The notes under the pieces were generated by a model. The model saw only the letters and a program-made list of their open reading frames with translations. It had not been told where the DNA came from and searched no databases. The position numbers and the translations under genes were made by a program. A stretch of 46,400 nt of DNA, taken from a virus. Of the stretch, positions 1 through 6,547 are shown one piece after another. The stretch spans positions 1 through 46,400 of the IMG/VR virus record IMGVR_UViG_3300031746_000043, one strand, 5' to 3'. Within the stretch, counting starts at the first letter, position 1. Each line of letters starts with the position of its first letter.

Positions 1-127
1 TTGGTTAAATAATATATCAAATTGGGTTTGGTTAAATCTAAAACTTTCATTGTATCCAACACTCATGGTATTATTCAAAAGTAAATTACAAGTTGCTGTT
101 GGGTCTTCTTGGAATTTAGTAAGCCAT
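1..127. repeat. Terminal direct repeat, left copy (circular join)
   Basis: The first 127 bases are identical to the last 127 (46274-46400). A minus-strand gene continues across the join without frame loss, so this is an overlap from a circular molecule. A length of exactly 127 fits a common assembly k-mer, so it is not necessarily a biological repeat. Confidence 0.93.
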
Positions 128-336
128 TCTCTGCAAGTTTTAGTTTCACTTTGATATAATAATCCAAGACAAATAACCATAATTAAAATAAATGTAATAA
201 CTAATTCATTAACGTCAAGTCGTGGGATTAATAACTTCTTCAGGTTTGCTTTTGTTAAGCCACGCTGACGTTTCACTATTGCTCCACAATGTTCGCATTT
301 TGTATCCTGTAAGTTCCAGTTTTCTTTAATACCCAT
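1..336 (-). CDS. Zinc-ribbon membrane protein spanning the circular join
   Basis: The 5' part of a gene whose stop lies across the join (TAA at 46265-46267), about 115 aa in all. The N-terminus has one CEHCG knuckle (residues 14-18), then a basic stretch, one strongly hydrophobic membrane segment (about 45-63) and a Cys- and Asn-rich outer tail. It starts inside the 3' end of the preceding small membrane gene, so the two are probably translated together. The function is not recognised. The uninterrupted frame across positions 1 and 46273 is independent support for circularity. Confidence 0.75.
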   Translation of the reverse strand, partial: MGIKENWNLQDTKCEHCGAIVKRQRGLTKANLKKLLIPRLDVNELVITFILIMVICLGLLYQSETKTCREWLTKFQEDPTATCNLLLNNTMSVGYNESFRFNQTQFDILFNQ

Positions 337-430
337 CGTCGTTACTTCTCCGTTTAAACCATATAATCACAGCAATAACTAATATTATTCCAATGCCTAC
401 TGCAATTACTGGTCCTGTTATGTCTGTCAT
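326..430 (-). CDS. Single-pass membrane mini-protein, 34 aa
   Basis: A 34-aa frame starting MTDITGPVIAVG, with one membrane helix (residues 6-24) followed by a basic tail (FKRRSN). Its ATG overlaps the stop of the 298-aa membrane protein upstream (TAATG), and the next gene starts inside its 3' end. This tight packing is the main evidence that it is real. Function unknown. Confidence 0.55.
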   Translation of the reverse strand: MTDITGPVIAVGIGIILVIAVIIWFKRRSNDDGY

Positions 431-1326
431 TATTTAAACCTCACTTCTAATTCCCCATTCTTAGGAATATCACTAAATATAAATTGTGCTTTCCATAAAT
501 ATATATTCTTTTTCTTGTTTTTAATTCTTATTATCTTCTTTCCCCTTATCTTTTTAATTGCAAATACTCCCTTTGAGAATGGATGCTCAGTTGTTTCAAC
601 TCTCAAAAGATACTTTGAGAATTCTCCTTTAGCTTTATAATCTAATAAGTTATTTTTAAATAAAGGAATTTCTATAATCTTATTCGCTGGAACTTCTTTA
701 AACTTAATAAAATATCCTCTTCCAATTAAATATTTCTGTTCATTTGATTGGAGCTTATCTAACTTTAGTTTCCTGCCTATTTTAATTCCAAGTTTTGAAT
801 TAGGAAAACCTAATGTCATATATCCAACACCAACAATACTCAAACTATAAACAAGTATTACTCCCAATATCGTTAAGAATAAATAAAGCCAGGGATTCAT
901 ACCTGCATAATCTAAATGCCTTAAAAAATAATGTCCACCTAAACTATTAATATAAGTTGTTTTAAGAAATTTATTATTATCAAATAAACTTATTCTTTCA
1001 GAATTAAATTCATAAGTTTCTTTAATGCTATTTTCGAAATCCCAATAGTTTGGGCATTCAATAGTAAAATTCATAACCTTTGTTTGATTATATCCATAAG
1101 TAACATTACAATTTGTAGGTGCATTAGTTGTTGGAGCTAAATAAACAAATAGCAAGAGGGCTAAATAAATAATCAAAACTATTAACAATAAAATGCCTAA
1201 AGCAACAATTGCGCTTTGAACTCTGGGCGTTCTATCAGGATATCTCCATTTAACACTTGGCTTTCCTTTTGCATAATCAATTATGCAACCAGCATTTGTT
1301 GGTATTCTTCCATAACTCTTCACCAT
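430..1326 (-). CDS. Two-pass membrane protein with outer loop, 298 aa
   Basis: An unrecognised membrane protein. From the ATG at 1326 (MVKSYGRIPT) it has a short basic N-tail, a helix at about 38-60, an outer loop of about 90 residues rich in N-glycosylation sequons, a second helix at about 150-172, and a basic beta-rich cytoplasmic domain ending NGELEVRFK. A longer frame exists up to 1380. I prefer the inner ATG because a 48-aa gene with a strong ribosome site covers the longer start and stops 12 bases before it. Possibly an envelope component or host-membrane modifier. Confidence 0.7.
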   Translation of the reverse strand: MVKSYGRIPTNAGCIIDYAKGKPSVKWRYPDRTPRVQSAIVALGILLLIVLIIYLALLLFVYLAPTTNAPTNCNVTYGYNQTKVMNFTIECPNYWDFENSIKETYEFNSERISLFDNNKFLKTTYINSLGGHYFLRHLDYAGMNPWLYLFLTILGVILVYSLSIVGVGYMTLGFPNSKLGIKIGRKLKLDKLQSNEQKYLIGRGYFIKFKEVPANKIIEIPLFKNNLLDYKAKGEFSKYLLRVETTEHPFSKGVFAIKKIRGKKIIRIKNKKKNIYLWKAQFIFSDIPKNGELEVRFK

Positions 1327-1337
1327 TTTATTTGTTG

Positions 1338-1484
1338 TTACTGCACAATTGCGATTGGGTCTCCAAAAATTTTTCCGCATTTCATAACTTCTTCTATCAA
1401 TTTGCCTTCTTTTTTGCTAAAAGTTATTTTGCCTGCTATCTTATTTTTTCTTCTAAGATATGCTATTGCATCTTTTTTGTTCAT
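1338..1484 (-). CDS. Small basic protein, 48 aa
   Basis: A 48-aa frame (MNKKDAIAYL...) preceded by a clear AGGAGG ribosome site. Lys-rich and probably a short helical bundle; no family recognised. Its stop falls just upstream of the start chosen for the 298-aa membrane protein, suggesting coupled translation. Confidence 0.6.
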   Translation of the reverse strand: MNKKDAIAYLRRKNKIAGKITFSKKEGKLIEEVMKCGKIFGDPIAIVQ

Positions 1485-1538
1485 TTATTTTACCTCCTAT
1501 ATAATTTATGTTTGTGTTTGTTTGATGACGACTATAAT

Positions 1539-1554
1539 GAGGGCAAACGCCCTC
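1539..1554 (-). terminator. Short hairpin between genes
   Basis: A perfect 6-bp stem with a 4-base loop (GAGGGC AAAC GCCCTC), 40 bases past the stop of the OB-fold-like gene. There is no strong T run, so it may be an RNA-processing or attenuation hairpin. Nearby, a 15-base sequence ending ATTTAA occurs twice, 33 bases apart (1552 and 1585). Confidence 0.35.
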
Positions 1555-1595
1555 AAATTGATTTAATCCATTGGGATAACAGTCCTCAAATTGAT

Positions 1596-1940
1596 TTAAG
1601 CAACGATTGTATAATCGTTTTTCTTTCCATCGTTCTTTACTGCAACAGTAAACTCAACGCCTGTTAATTTGCTATTGTGTTCAACAGCAAGTTTAACAAT
1701 CTGTCCATGAGTTGATGCAAGTGTTGCACCTTTTCCAAAAGTCCAGAGAACTTCATTTCCACTTACAAGTATTTTCAACTTGAATTGTGGATTGATTTCA
1801 TCTGGCTTTCCTTCATGCTTCTTTATATAAGGTTCAGTTTCTTCAAGTTCTGATAATGCTTTCACCTTATACTGCCCTACTTTAGGTTTCCAATAATTTC
1901 CACCTTCTTGTAGTCTTTTAAATTCAGTTTGGTAGTCCAT
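1596..1940 (-). CDS. Putative OB-fold single-stranded DNA-binding protein
   Basis: 114 aa with a GGAGG site 8 bases before the ATG. The pattern of aromatic and basic residues (NYWKPKVGQYKV near 16-27, VLWTFGKGAT near 84, closing VAVKNDGKKNDYTIVA) resembles small virus and phage proteins built on an OB fold that coat single-stranded DNA. This is pattern recognition, not a search. A ssDNA-binding protein would fit a genome that also has its own primase-helicase. Confidence 0.5.
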   Translation of the reverse strand: MDYQTEFKRLQEGGNYWKPKVGQYKVKALSELEETEPYIKKHEGKPDEINPQFKLKILVSGNEVLWTFGKGATLASTHGQIVKLAVEHNSKLTGVEFTVAVKNDGKKNDYTIVA

Positions 1941-1969
1941 TTAACTTTTTACCTCCATTATTATAAATA

Positions 1970-2179
1970 TTAATCATACTGCACTTCCTTAACTGGTTTA
2001 ACTAATAAGGATGTATCAGCGCCACTTATCCAGTCATATATACTTTTAACCATAGGTAATACCCAAGGATTAATAAACTTTGTCCATAAAAATCCTAATG
2101 TGATTATGATTAATAGTGCAGGTATTCCCCAGTTTAGCAGTTCGTCAAGATTTGCGATGTTCTTCCTCCAATCTTTCAT
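1970..2179 (-). CDS. Single-pass membrane protein, 69 aa
   Basis: 69 aa (MKDWRKNIANLDELL...) with one membrane helix (about 17-35) and an amphipathic C-terminus ending in KEVQYD. It overlaps the 3' end of the 54-aa membrane gene upstream by 35 bases, which is typical of this packed region. No family recognised. Confidence 0.6.
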   Translation of the reverse strand: MKDWRKNIANLDELLNWGIPALLIIITLGFLWTKFINPWVLPMVKSIYDWISGADTSLLVKPVKEVQYD

Positions 2180-2309
2180 TTAATTCAATAACAATTATTC
2201 CAATAAGAAATATTATCGAAGCAAATAATCCTATAATTAAACCACCAATTATTAAAAACATAAATAAAAATCCGATTATGCATATTAACTTTAAAATATT
2301 TTCACTCAT
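2145..2309 (-). CDS. Hydrophobic mini-protein, 54 aa
   Basis: 54 aa (MSENILKLICIIGFLF...), almost entirely one or two membrane helices followed by a charged tail (NERLEEEHRKS). A ribosome site (AGGAGG) sits 5 bases upstream, and the ATGA overlap with the stop of the preceding gene implies translational coupling. Function unknown. Confidence 0.6.
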   Translation of the reverse strand: MSENILKLICIIGFLFMFLIIGGLIIGLFASIIFLIGIIVIELNERLEEEHRKS

Positions 2310-2605
2310 GTTTCCTCCTGATTTTCTCTTTCCATTTGTTCTTTCTTTATTCTCATTTCTTCCTCGAGTAATATTTGCTTTGCCATCTTAACTCTTTCTT
2401 TTTTATAATATAATAAACATACTCTTGCCTTTTCAGTTACTGCCATTCTTGTAAACTCGGATAAGGTTAATCCTAATCTATTGCAGGCCCTCTTAACCAA
2501 TTGAGTTTCATTTGACTCCTGTGTTGAATTAGTTACTTTCACATCTTCTTCTCCAAACAACCTAACGTGAAAGCCAGGCTTCTCAATGTATCCTTGTCTT
2601 ACCAT
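2306..2605 (-). CDS. Putative ribbon-helix-helix-like regulator, 99 aa
   Basis: 99 aa. The centre (QLVKRACNRLGLTLSEFTRM, about 36-55) has the helix-turn-helix spacing of small ribbon-helix-helix or DUF1778-like proteins. A long charged coiled coil follows (KKERVKMAKQ...), rich in Glu and Lys. It may be a DNA-binding regulator with an oligomerising tail. Assignment is tentative. Confidence 0.5.
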   Translation of the reverse strand: MVRQGYIEKPGFHVRLFGEEDVKVTNSTQESNETQLVKRACNRLGLTLSEFTRMAVTEKARVCLLYYKKERVKMAKQILLEEEMRIKKEQMERENQEET

Positions 2606-2654
2606 ATACCCTCCTTAAATGATATACTGCACAACCAAATCCTAATCCCATTAT

Positions 2655-2984
2655 TCATTCTTTATCCTCCTTAATTAATTTACATCCAAACTTTTTACAA
2701 TCTTTTATCACAATTTCCCTTAATTCTTTATCATCCTTTGCATTTTCATATTCTTTTAATTCTTCTTTCGGCACATCAAACAAGTCTATCATATATGTTG
2801 GGATTCGATTCCTACTTGTTTTTATCTTTAAAATGATTTCATTAAGGACTTTATCGTCGTGTGGAAGATATTGTAATGGGCCTCCAAAAGCTTTATTCTG
2901 GATGGCATCCCAATACTTTATAATTCTATCTTCAATCGTAATTATGAAAAACGATTTCTCCTTTTGAAATAAAAGTTTTATCAT
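2655..2984 (-). CDS. Hypothetical protein, 109 aa
   Basis: Unrecognised 109-aa cytosolic protein (MIKLLFQKEKSFFIITIEDR...) with mixed beta and alpha character and a charged C-terminus (KELREIVIKDCKK). It starts two bases after the stop of a 43-aa membrane gene, so it belongs to the same operon. Confidence 0.6.
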   Translation of the reverse strand: MIKLLFQKEKSFFIITIEDRIIKYWDAIQNKAFGGPLQYLPHDDKVLNEIILKIKTSRNRIPTYMIDLFDVPKEELKEYENAKDDKELREIVIKDCKKFGCKLIKEDKE

Positions 2985-2985
2985 T

Positions 2986-3117
2986 TTAATTTAATCCATC
3001 CAATAATTTAAATGCCACGTAAAATATAAAACCCATTGCAATAAATGAAACCCAATTACAACTATAACTTACACAACTTTCTATTGCCTTTGGTGTTAAA
3101 TAAATTACTTCATTCAT
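2986..3117 (-). CDS. Membrane mini-protein, 43 aa
   Basis: 43 aa (MNEVIYLTPKAIES...) with a single hydrophobic helix (about 22-38). It lies between two operon genes with 1- and 10-base spacing, which supports it as real. Function unknown. Confidence 0.5.
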   Translation of the reverse strand: MNEVIYLTPKAIESCVSYSCNWVSFIAMGFIFYVAFKLLDGLN

Positions 3118-3127
3118 ATTCCCAATC

Positions 3128-3349
3128 CTACTTCTTATAATAATCTCCAATGAACTTTACTATTAACAAAAATTGATATATTGCTAAACCGATAGCGAGC
3201 ATACTTATAATTATTGGAGAGTAGTAAATCGCAATTATTGCTAACAATAATGTTGGAAATAAAAGGATGAAAGCTGTTGAAGTAGTTCTTCTCTCACTTT
3301 CATTTAATCCTTTGCCTACACTTTGTGGGATAGTTATTTCTTTTGACAT
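3128..3349 (-). CDS. Two-pass membrane protein, 73 aa
   Basis: 73 aa with two helices (about 25-42 and 45-65), a basic C-terminus (GDYYKK) and a strong GGAGG site. It is the first gene downstream of the period-5 array at 3390-3518, so the array lies in its upstream region or leader. Function unknown. Confidence 0.65.
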   Translation of the reverse strand: MSKEITIPQSVGKGLNESERRTTSTAFILLFPTLLLAIIAIYYSPIIISMLAIGLAIYQFLLIVKFIGDYYKK

Positions 3350-3389
3350 TTGTTGCCTCCTTTCAATTATTATTTAATAAATATTAGTT

Positions 3390-3518
3390 TGGTTTGGATT
3401 GTTCTGGTTTGTTGTGTTCTAAACTATAATGTTTTACAATTTTGAATTGTAGTGTATTGGCTTGAGCTAAATTGTGGTGATTTGAGCTCTATGTTTTGCT
3501 ATGTTTTGCTCTATGATG
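3390..3518 (-). repeat. Period-5 array B: degenerate CANNN pentamers in sense orientation
   Basis: Written on the plus strand, T recurs every 5 bases, usually followed by G. TG is at 3390, 3395, 3400, 3405, 3410, 3415 and 3430, with TA at 3420, 3425 and 3435. After a shift the series is 3443, 3448, 3453, 3458, 3463, TA 3468, 3473, 3478, 3483. After a second shift it is 3492, 3497, 3502, 3507, TA 3512, 3517. Other bases vary. In the leftward transcript this is CANNN repeated. The last units overlap the 3' end of the C2H2 gene at 3489-3647. Confidence 0.85.
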
Positions 3519-3647
3519 TTTCTGCTGAGTATGGGTTTTCAAATTATATTCAACTTGACTTTCTGATGTCCCTTTAATCTCTCTCTTACAAATAGGGCAT
3601 CTCTTTTTATATTCTAATCTTTCAATTATTTTCTTTTTTGATTTCAT
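3489..3647 (-). CDS. C2H2-type zinc-finger mini-protein, 52 aa
   Basis: 52 aa. CPIC (residues 17-20) followed at zinc-finger spacing by HTQQKH gives a C2H2-like site, framed by basic residues (MKSKKKIIERLEYKKR at the start, RAKHSKT at the end). The start overlaps the stop of the membrane gene upstream by 4 bases (ATGA). Probably a nucleic-acid binder. Its last codons are built from the period-5 array. Confidence 0.65.
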   Translation of the reverse strand: MKSKKKIIERLEYKKRCPICKREIKGTSESQVEYNLKTHTQQKHHRAKHSKT

Positions 3648-3829
3648 TTTTTATCCCTTAAAAACCATTTTAATGTAGTATAAATTATAGTTGAAAAGAC
3701 TAATCCAAGAACAATATGTTTAATTTGAATTTTACCATCAAAACCCAACTGACTAATAATGGAAGTAATTATAGTTATTATCCATAACACTAAATACATT
3801 ATTATGTTTATTTTAGTTTGTTTCTTCAT
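3644..3829 (-). CDS. Two-pass membrane protein, 61 aa
   Basis: 61 aa (MKKQTKINIIMYLVLW...) with helices at about 8-26 and 37-54 and a basic C-terminus (LRDKK). The first gene downstream of period-5 array A. Function unknown. Confidence 0.6.
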   Translation of the reverse strand: MKKQTKINIIMYLVLWIITIITSIISQLGFDGKIQIKHIVLGLVFSTIIYTTLKWFLRDKK

Positions 3830-3845
3830 CCAAACATAGTTCCTC

Positions 3846-3870
3846 TTATTTTCTTTTTTGATTTCATTTT
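3846..3870 (-). repeat. 25-bp copy of the C2H2 gene start
   Basis: This segment is identical to 3626-3650, which carries the start codon and first codons of the C2H2 mini-gene. Here the frame runs only MKSKKKIRGTMFG and stops. It is a short duplication or a remnant of a lost paralogue. Confidence 0.8.
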
Positions 3871-3877
3871 ATGAGTC

Positions 3878-3998
3878 TGCACTGTTTTGCATTGTCCTGA
3901 TTTGCTTTGTCTTGTTATGAATGTCTTGCTTTGTTGTGTAATGGAATGGTTTGTTATGATGTGTTGTGAACAGTGCTATTCTGTAATTCTGTGTGTTG
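3878..3998 (-). repeat. Period-5 array A: 19 consecutive CANNN pentamers in sense orientation
   Basis: On the plus strand TG starts at 3878, 3883, 3888, 3893, 3898, 3903, 3908, 3913 and 3918. After one 4-base step it starts at 3922, 3927, 3932, 3937, 3942, 3947, 3952, 3957, 3962 and 3967, with further in-phase hits at 3982, 3992 and 3997. The three bases between the TGs vary (GCA, TTT, TCC and so on). The leftward transcript would read CANNN repeated, almost without stable structure. It fills the gap upstream of the 61-aa membrane gene. Confidence 0.9.
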
Positions 3999-4022
3999 AT
4001 AACTCATAGACTATTAGACTAT

Positions 4023-4397
4023 TTAAGCTTTTCTACTCAAATTCATATCTATTAAATGTTGAAGCGCTTCTAACATTGCCTCTTGTCTGTCGTATAATGT
4101 ATTGAGCATATTCTCAACAGATACAACTCTTGGGACTGCAACTATTTGCGGTTCTTGTTTAACTTCTTGTCTTGGTTGTTCTCTTGGTTGCTGTCTAATA
4201 GGTTGTTTAGGTTTTATTTCTTCTTCCTGTTCTTCATCTTCCTCGTCACTATTTTCATCTTCTTCGTCTTCATCTCTATATTTCATAGGTTTTTTAACAG
4301 GCGCAGGTTTTCCAATAGGTTTCTTTACTGGCCTTTCGTCATCAGACTCATCTTCAATATCTTCGTAATCTTCTAAATCTTGTTTTTCTTTTGCCAT
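4023..4397 (-). CDS. Highly charged low-complexity protein, 124 aa
   Basis: 124 aa with a GGAGG site 7 bases before the ATG. Residues 6-65 are runs of Asp/Glu broken by Pro-Lys patches, followed by Pro/Gln/Arg-rich linkers. The last 35 residues (SVENMLNTLYDRQEAMLEAL) form a probable oligomerising helix. The acidic part could mimic DNA or act as a scaffold. The unspliced antisense frame over it is an artefact of the GAA/GAT runs. Confidence 0.65.
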   Translation of the reverse strand: MAKEKQDLEDYEDIEDESDDERPVKKPIGKPAPVKKPMKYRDEDEEDENSDEEDEEQEEEIKPKQPIRQQPREQPRQEVKQEPQIVAVPRVVSVENMLNTLYDRQEAMLEALQHLIDMNLSRKA

Positions 4398-4421
4398 TTT
4401 ACTTACCTCCTTTCATTTGTG

Positions 4422-4718
4422 TTATTGAATATACTCTGGTTTAATTTTATTCTTTTTAATTGTTGAAGTTCCAAATTCTTTCTGCGCTTCTAATAATCCT
4501 TTCCTTTGTTCTAATAATTGTTTCAAAGCTAATATAAGGTTTCCTAAAATTCCAACTTCTCCTATGAAAGAAATTAATTTTAGATACCAGGCAAGTGGAG
4601 TAAAAAATAAGACTACAATTCCTACTCCTAAAGCTCCTAAAAAAATCCCTGCAGTAAATCCAATACTCGCTTCTATTTGTGTTTGTGGTGATAGTGGAAA
4701 GATTTTTATTTTAGACAT
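4422..4718 (-). CDS. Two-pass membrane protein with coiled-coil tail, 98 aa
   Basis: 98 aa. Two hydrophobic helices (about 17-38 and 42-64) with glycine-rich faces (GIFLGALGVGIVV) and a charged C-terminal helix (LKQLLEQRKGLLEAQKEF). Architecture like a small holin or membrane-remodelling protein, but no family is recognised. Confidence 0.6.
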   Translation of the reverse strand: MSKIKIFPLSPQTQIEASIGFTAGIFLGALGVGIVVLFFTPLAWYLKLISFIGEVGILGNLILALKQLLEQRKGLLEAQKEFGTSTIKKNKIKPEYIQ

Positions 4719-4719
4719 T

Positions 4720-5088
4720 TTAATCTATAATTGGAACAATTATGTTTCCAATTTTCATGTCAACACATCTATGTTCTCTTGTTTTAGGTTTAACTTTTCT
4801 TTTTGAATTATAAAGAGCATTATGTAAAGCTATTAACCATTTCTCACCTTCATCTCCAATATCTTGAGAATACTTCATCAAACTTTCCCTTAATATAGCT
4901 TTCTTATCTAAATTATCTTTTAACTTTTCAATTATTTCTTCTATAAGTTTAAGATTTTTTAATACTTTTGTTTTAGATATTTCTCTAAATATTGTTTCAC
5001 CTCTTAACATTTCTGGTTTGTAATACTTTCCATTTATTAATAAATAACCAAATTCTGATTTAATATTTGATTGTTTTTTAAAAGTCAT
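4720..5088 (-). CDS. Hypothetical protein, 122 aa
   Basis: 122 aa with a GAGGGAG site before the ATG. Mostly helical and charged in the middle, ending in a beta segment (VDMKIGNIIVPIID). It overlaps the next upstream gene by 11 bases. No family recognised. Confidence 0.6.
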   Translation of the reverse strand: MTFKKQSNIKSEFGYLLINGKYYKPEMLRGETIFREISKTKVLKNLKLIEEIIEKLKDNLDKKAILRESLMKYSQDIGDEGEKWLIALHNALYNSKRKVKPKTREHRCVDMKIGNIIVPIID

Positions 5089-5329
5089 TCTCCCTCGAAT
5101 TATTTAATATAAATGTTTTAATATATTGTTCTTTAACCTGTTCTGATGTTACATTAGATAATTGCTGGCAAGCCACTACCATTTCTAAAGCAGTTACAGT
5201 ATTCTTTGCTCCTTGCTTAATTGCTTCGTGATAAAGAATATTATTAAAAAGTGCAATAATACTAAACATAATAATTATTAAAATTGCTAATATCATTATT
5301 CGTTTAACTCGTTTCTTATAAATATTCAT
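5078..5329 (-). CDS. Single-pass membrane protein, 83 aa
   Basis: 83 aa with a basic N-terminus (MNIYKKRVKR), one membrane helix (about 11-30) and an outer domain of about 50 residues containing sequons. The ribosome site GAGGTGGAG lies in the end of the gene upstream (4-base overlap). Function unknown. Confidence 0.6.
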   Translation of the reverse strand: MNIYKKRVKRIMILAILIIIMFSIIALFNNILYHEAIKQGAKNTVTALEMVVACQQLSNVTSEQVKEQYIKTFILNNSRENDF

Positions 5330-5520
5330 TCTCCACCTCTTTCTATCTCTCTCAAGTTTTTAATTGAAAGAACCGGGAAATGTGCTATCTCATTACACTT
5401 TGAACAAACCTTAACAACTCTCACTTTGCCCTCAACTACTAAAATTTCCTGTGGCTTATCCTGTGGCTTAGTATCTATCCACTTATGCTGACATTTTTTA
5501 TCTTTTTGAAACCACACCAT
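5326..5520 (-). CDS. Zinc-binding mini-protein, 64 aa
   Basis: 64 aa starting at the ATG at 5520 (MVWFQKDKKC), chosen over a longer frame because GGAGG lies 6 bases upstream. CQHKW near the start and CSKC near residue 41 look like one treble-clef or ribbon zinc site with a beta hairpin between (EGKVRVVKVCSKCNE). Similar CxH...CxxC mini-proteins occur at 22342-22593 and 7836-8072. Confidence 0.6.
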   Translation of the reverse strand: MVWFQKDKKCQHKWIDTKPQDKPQEILVVEGKVRVVKVCSKCNEIAHFPVLSIKNLREIERGGE

Positions 5521-5683
5521 TTTGCACCTCCTTCTTAATCGATTGAAGATAATGTCTTTCATAGCATTTAAGGAGTTTATCTAAAACATCAATAATTGTT
5601 TCATCTTTCATTTTCATAGCGCTAAGTTTAGCATATTGTTCATCTGATATAGATATTCTTATATCCCCTAAACTTTTATTCAT
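5498..5683 (-). CDS. Ribbon-helix-helix DNA-binding protein, 61 aa
   Basis: 61 aa from the ATG at 5683 (MNKSLGDIRISISDEQYAKL), preceded by GAGGTGAAG. A beta strand (DIRISIS) followed by two helices is the ribbon-helix-helix plan of small repressors and antitoxins. No toxin-like partner is evident, so a transcription regulator is more likely. Confidence 0.55.
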   Translation of the reverse strand: MNKSLGDIRISISDEQYAKLSAMKMKDETIIDVLDKLLKCYERHYLQSIKKEVQNGVVSKR

Positions 5684-5945
5684 CTTCACCTCTCTTATCT
5701 TTAAACTTTTTGCTCGCAGTATAATCCTCATTAGAAAGATAGTCCTCAAGCCCAGTTATCCTATTAGATAGCTGTAATAATCGATTGTAAGCCCAAGATA
5801 ACAAGATAATAATGATTCCGATAAGGGAGTATACCAAAGCTCTATCATAATCGATGTAAAATATAAAATACCGAACAAAACTACCTAATCCAAATACTAA
5901 TCCTGCAAATATTCCTAACAAACTCCAGTTACTTATTTTTTTCAT
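5676..5945 (-). CDS. Two-pass membrane protein with short coiled coil, 89 aa
   Basis: 89 aa from MKKISNWSLLG, with helices at about 6-28 and 35-53 and a coiled segment (LLQLSNRITGLEDYLSNE) before a charged tail. The AGGTTGGTG ribosome site supports the ATG at 5945 over the upstream TTG. Function unknown. Confidence 0.6.
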   Translation of the reverse strand: MKKISNWSLLGIFAGLVFGLGSFVRYFIFYIDYDRALVYSLIGIIIILLSWAYNRLLQLSNRITGLEDYLSNEDYTASKKFKDKRGEDE

Positions 5946-5975
5946 CTTATACACCAACCTAAAATAAGTATATGT

Positions 5976-6296
5976 TTATCCATAATCCCCTCCATCATCT
6001 TCGCTTGTATTCCAAATCATACCAACACCAAATCCTCCAACAGCTAATCCTCCAAGCCCTGCTAATAAACTCCACATTGGGTCACCAAATATGGTTGCAA
6101 GCATAACATTAGCAATTAATCCAAGTCCTAAAGCAAATGGAAAGTTAAAATTAGTTCCTGAAAGAAAACCATCAACAACTTGTCTCCGTAAAATTAATCC
6201 AAGAAGTAAAATAATACCAAATGAGAACCAAGAAAGGCTGCACCCTCCTAAAATATTCATTTCTCCCCAACCCTCACATGACATTAATGAGAACAT
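5976..6296 (-). CDS. Glycine-rich multi-pass membrane protein, 106 aa
   Basis: 106 aa from the ATG at 6296 (MFSLMSCEGWGEM), placed after a GGAGG. Three hydrophobic segments, the last very glycine-rich (LLAGLGGLAVGGFGVGMIW), then an acidic tail (TSEDDGGDYG). It could be a minor virion or pore protein. The function is not recognised. Confidence 0.6.
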   Translation of the reverse strand: MFSLMSCEGWGEMNILGGCSLSWFSFGIILLLGLILRRQVVDGFLSGTNFNFPFALGLGLIANVMLATIFGDPMWSLLAGLGGLAVGGFGVGMIWNTSEDDGGDYG

Positions 6297-6363
6297 TTTT
6301 GCCTCCGCCAGACTTCTGTTCCTAATAAAATTCTCCACTTTCCTTCACACATTTTAATAGATA

Positions 6364-6546
6364 TCATAGTCCGTGTAGTTCCTCCAATACACTTTTATCT
6401 TTAAATTTAGTCAATAAGAATAATAAGAATTCATCATCAGACTTGCTACCCATTCTAAAATCGTCTTTCATTTCCCTAAATTCAATAAATGTATTTGGAT
6501 AAATAGCGATATGATTAAACACCTTCTTTATTTGTCTCGTCTTCAT
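6364..6546 (-). CDS. Hypothetical protein, 60 aa
   Basis: 60 aa (MKTRQIKKVFNHIAIY...), basic and then acidic, probably two helices. It starts one base from the stop of the SPFH gene, so they are probably co-transcribed. No family recognised. Confidence 0.55.
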   Translation of the reverse strand: MKTRQIKKVFNHIAIYPNTFIEFREMKDDFRMGSKSDDEFLLFLLTKFKDKSVLEELHGL

Positions 6547-6547
6547 T

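Noticed and set aside
1-127. Terminal direct repeats as genuine viral or transposon ends
   Set aside because: Exactly 127 bases, and a gene reads through the join. Assembly overlap of a circle explains it better.
4102-4376. Long plus-strand Ser/Phe-rich frames opposite the acidic gene
   Set aside because: They arise from antisense of GAA/GAT runs; no ribosome site and wrong operon direction.
5498-5683. Toxin-antitoxin pair with the RHH protein as antitoxin
   Set aside because: Neighbours are a zinc mini-protein and a membrane protein, not a recognisable toxin.
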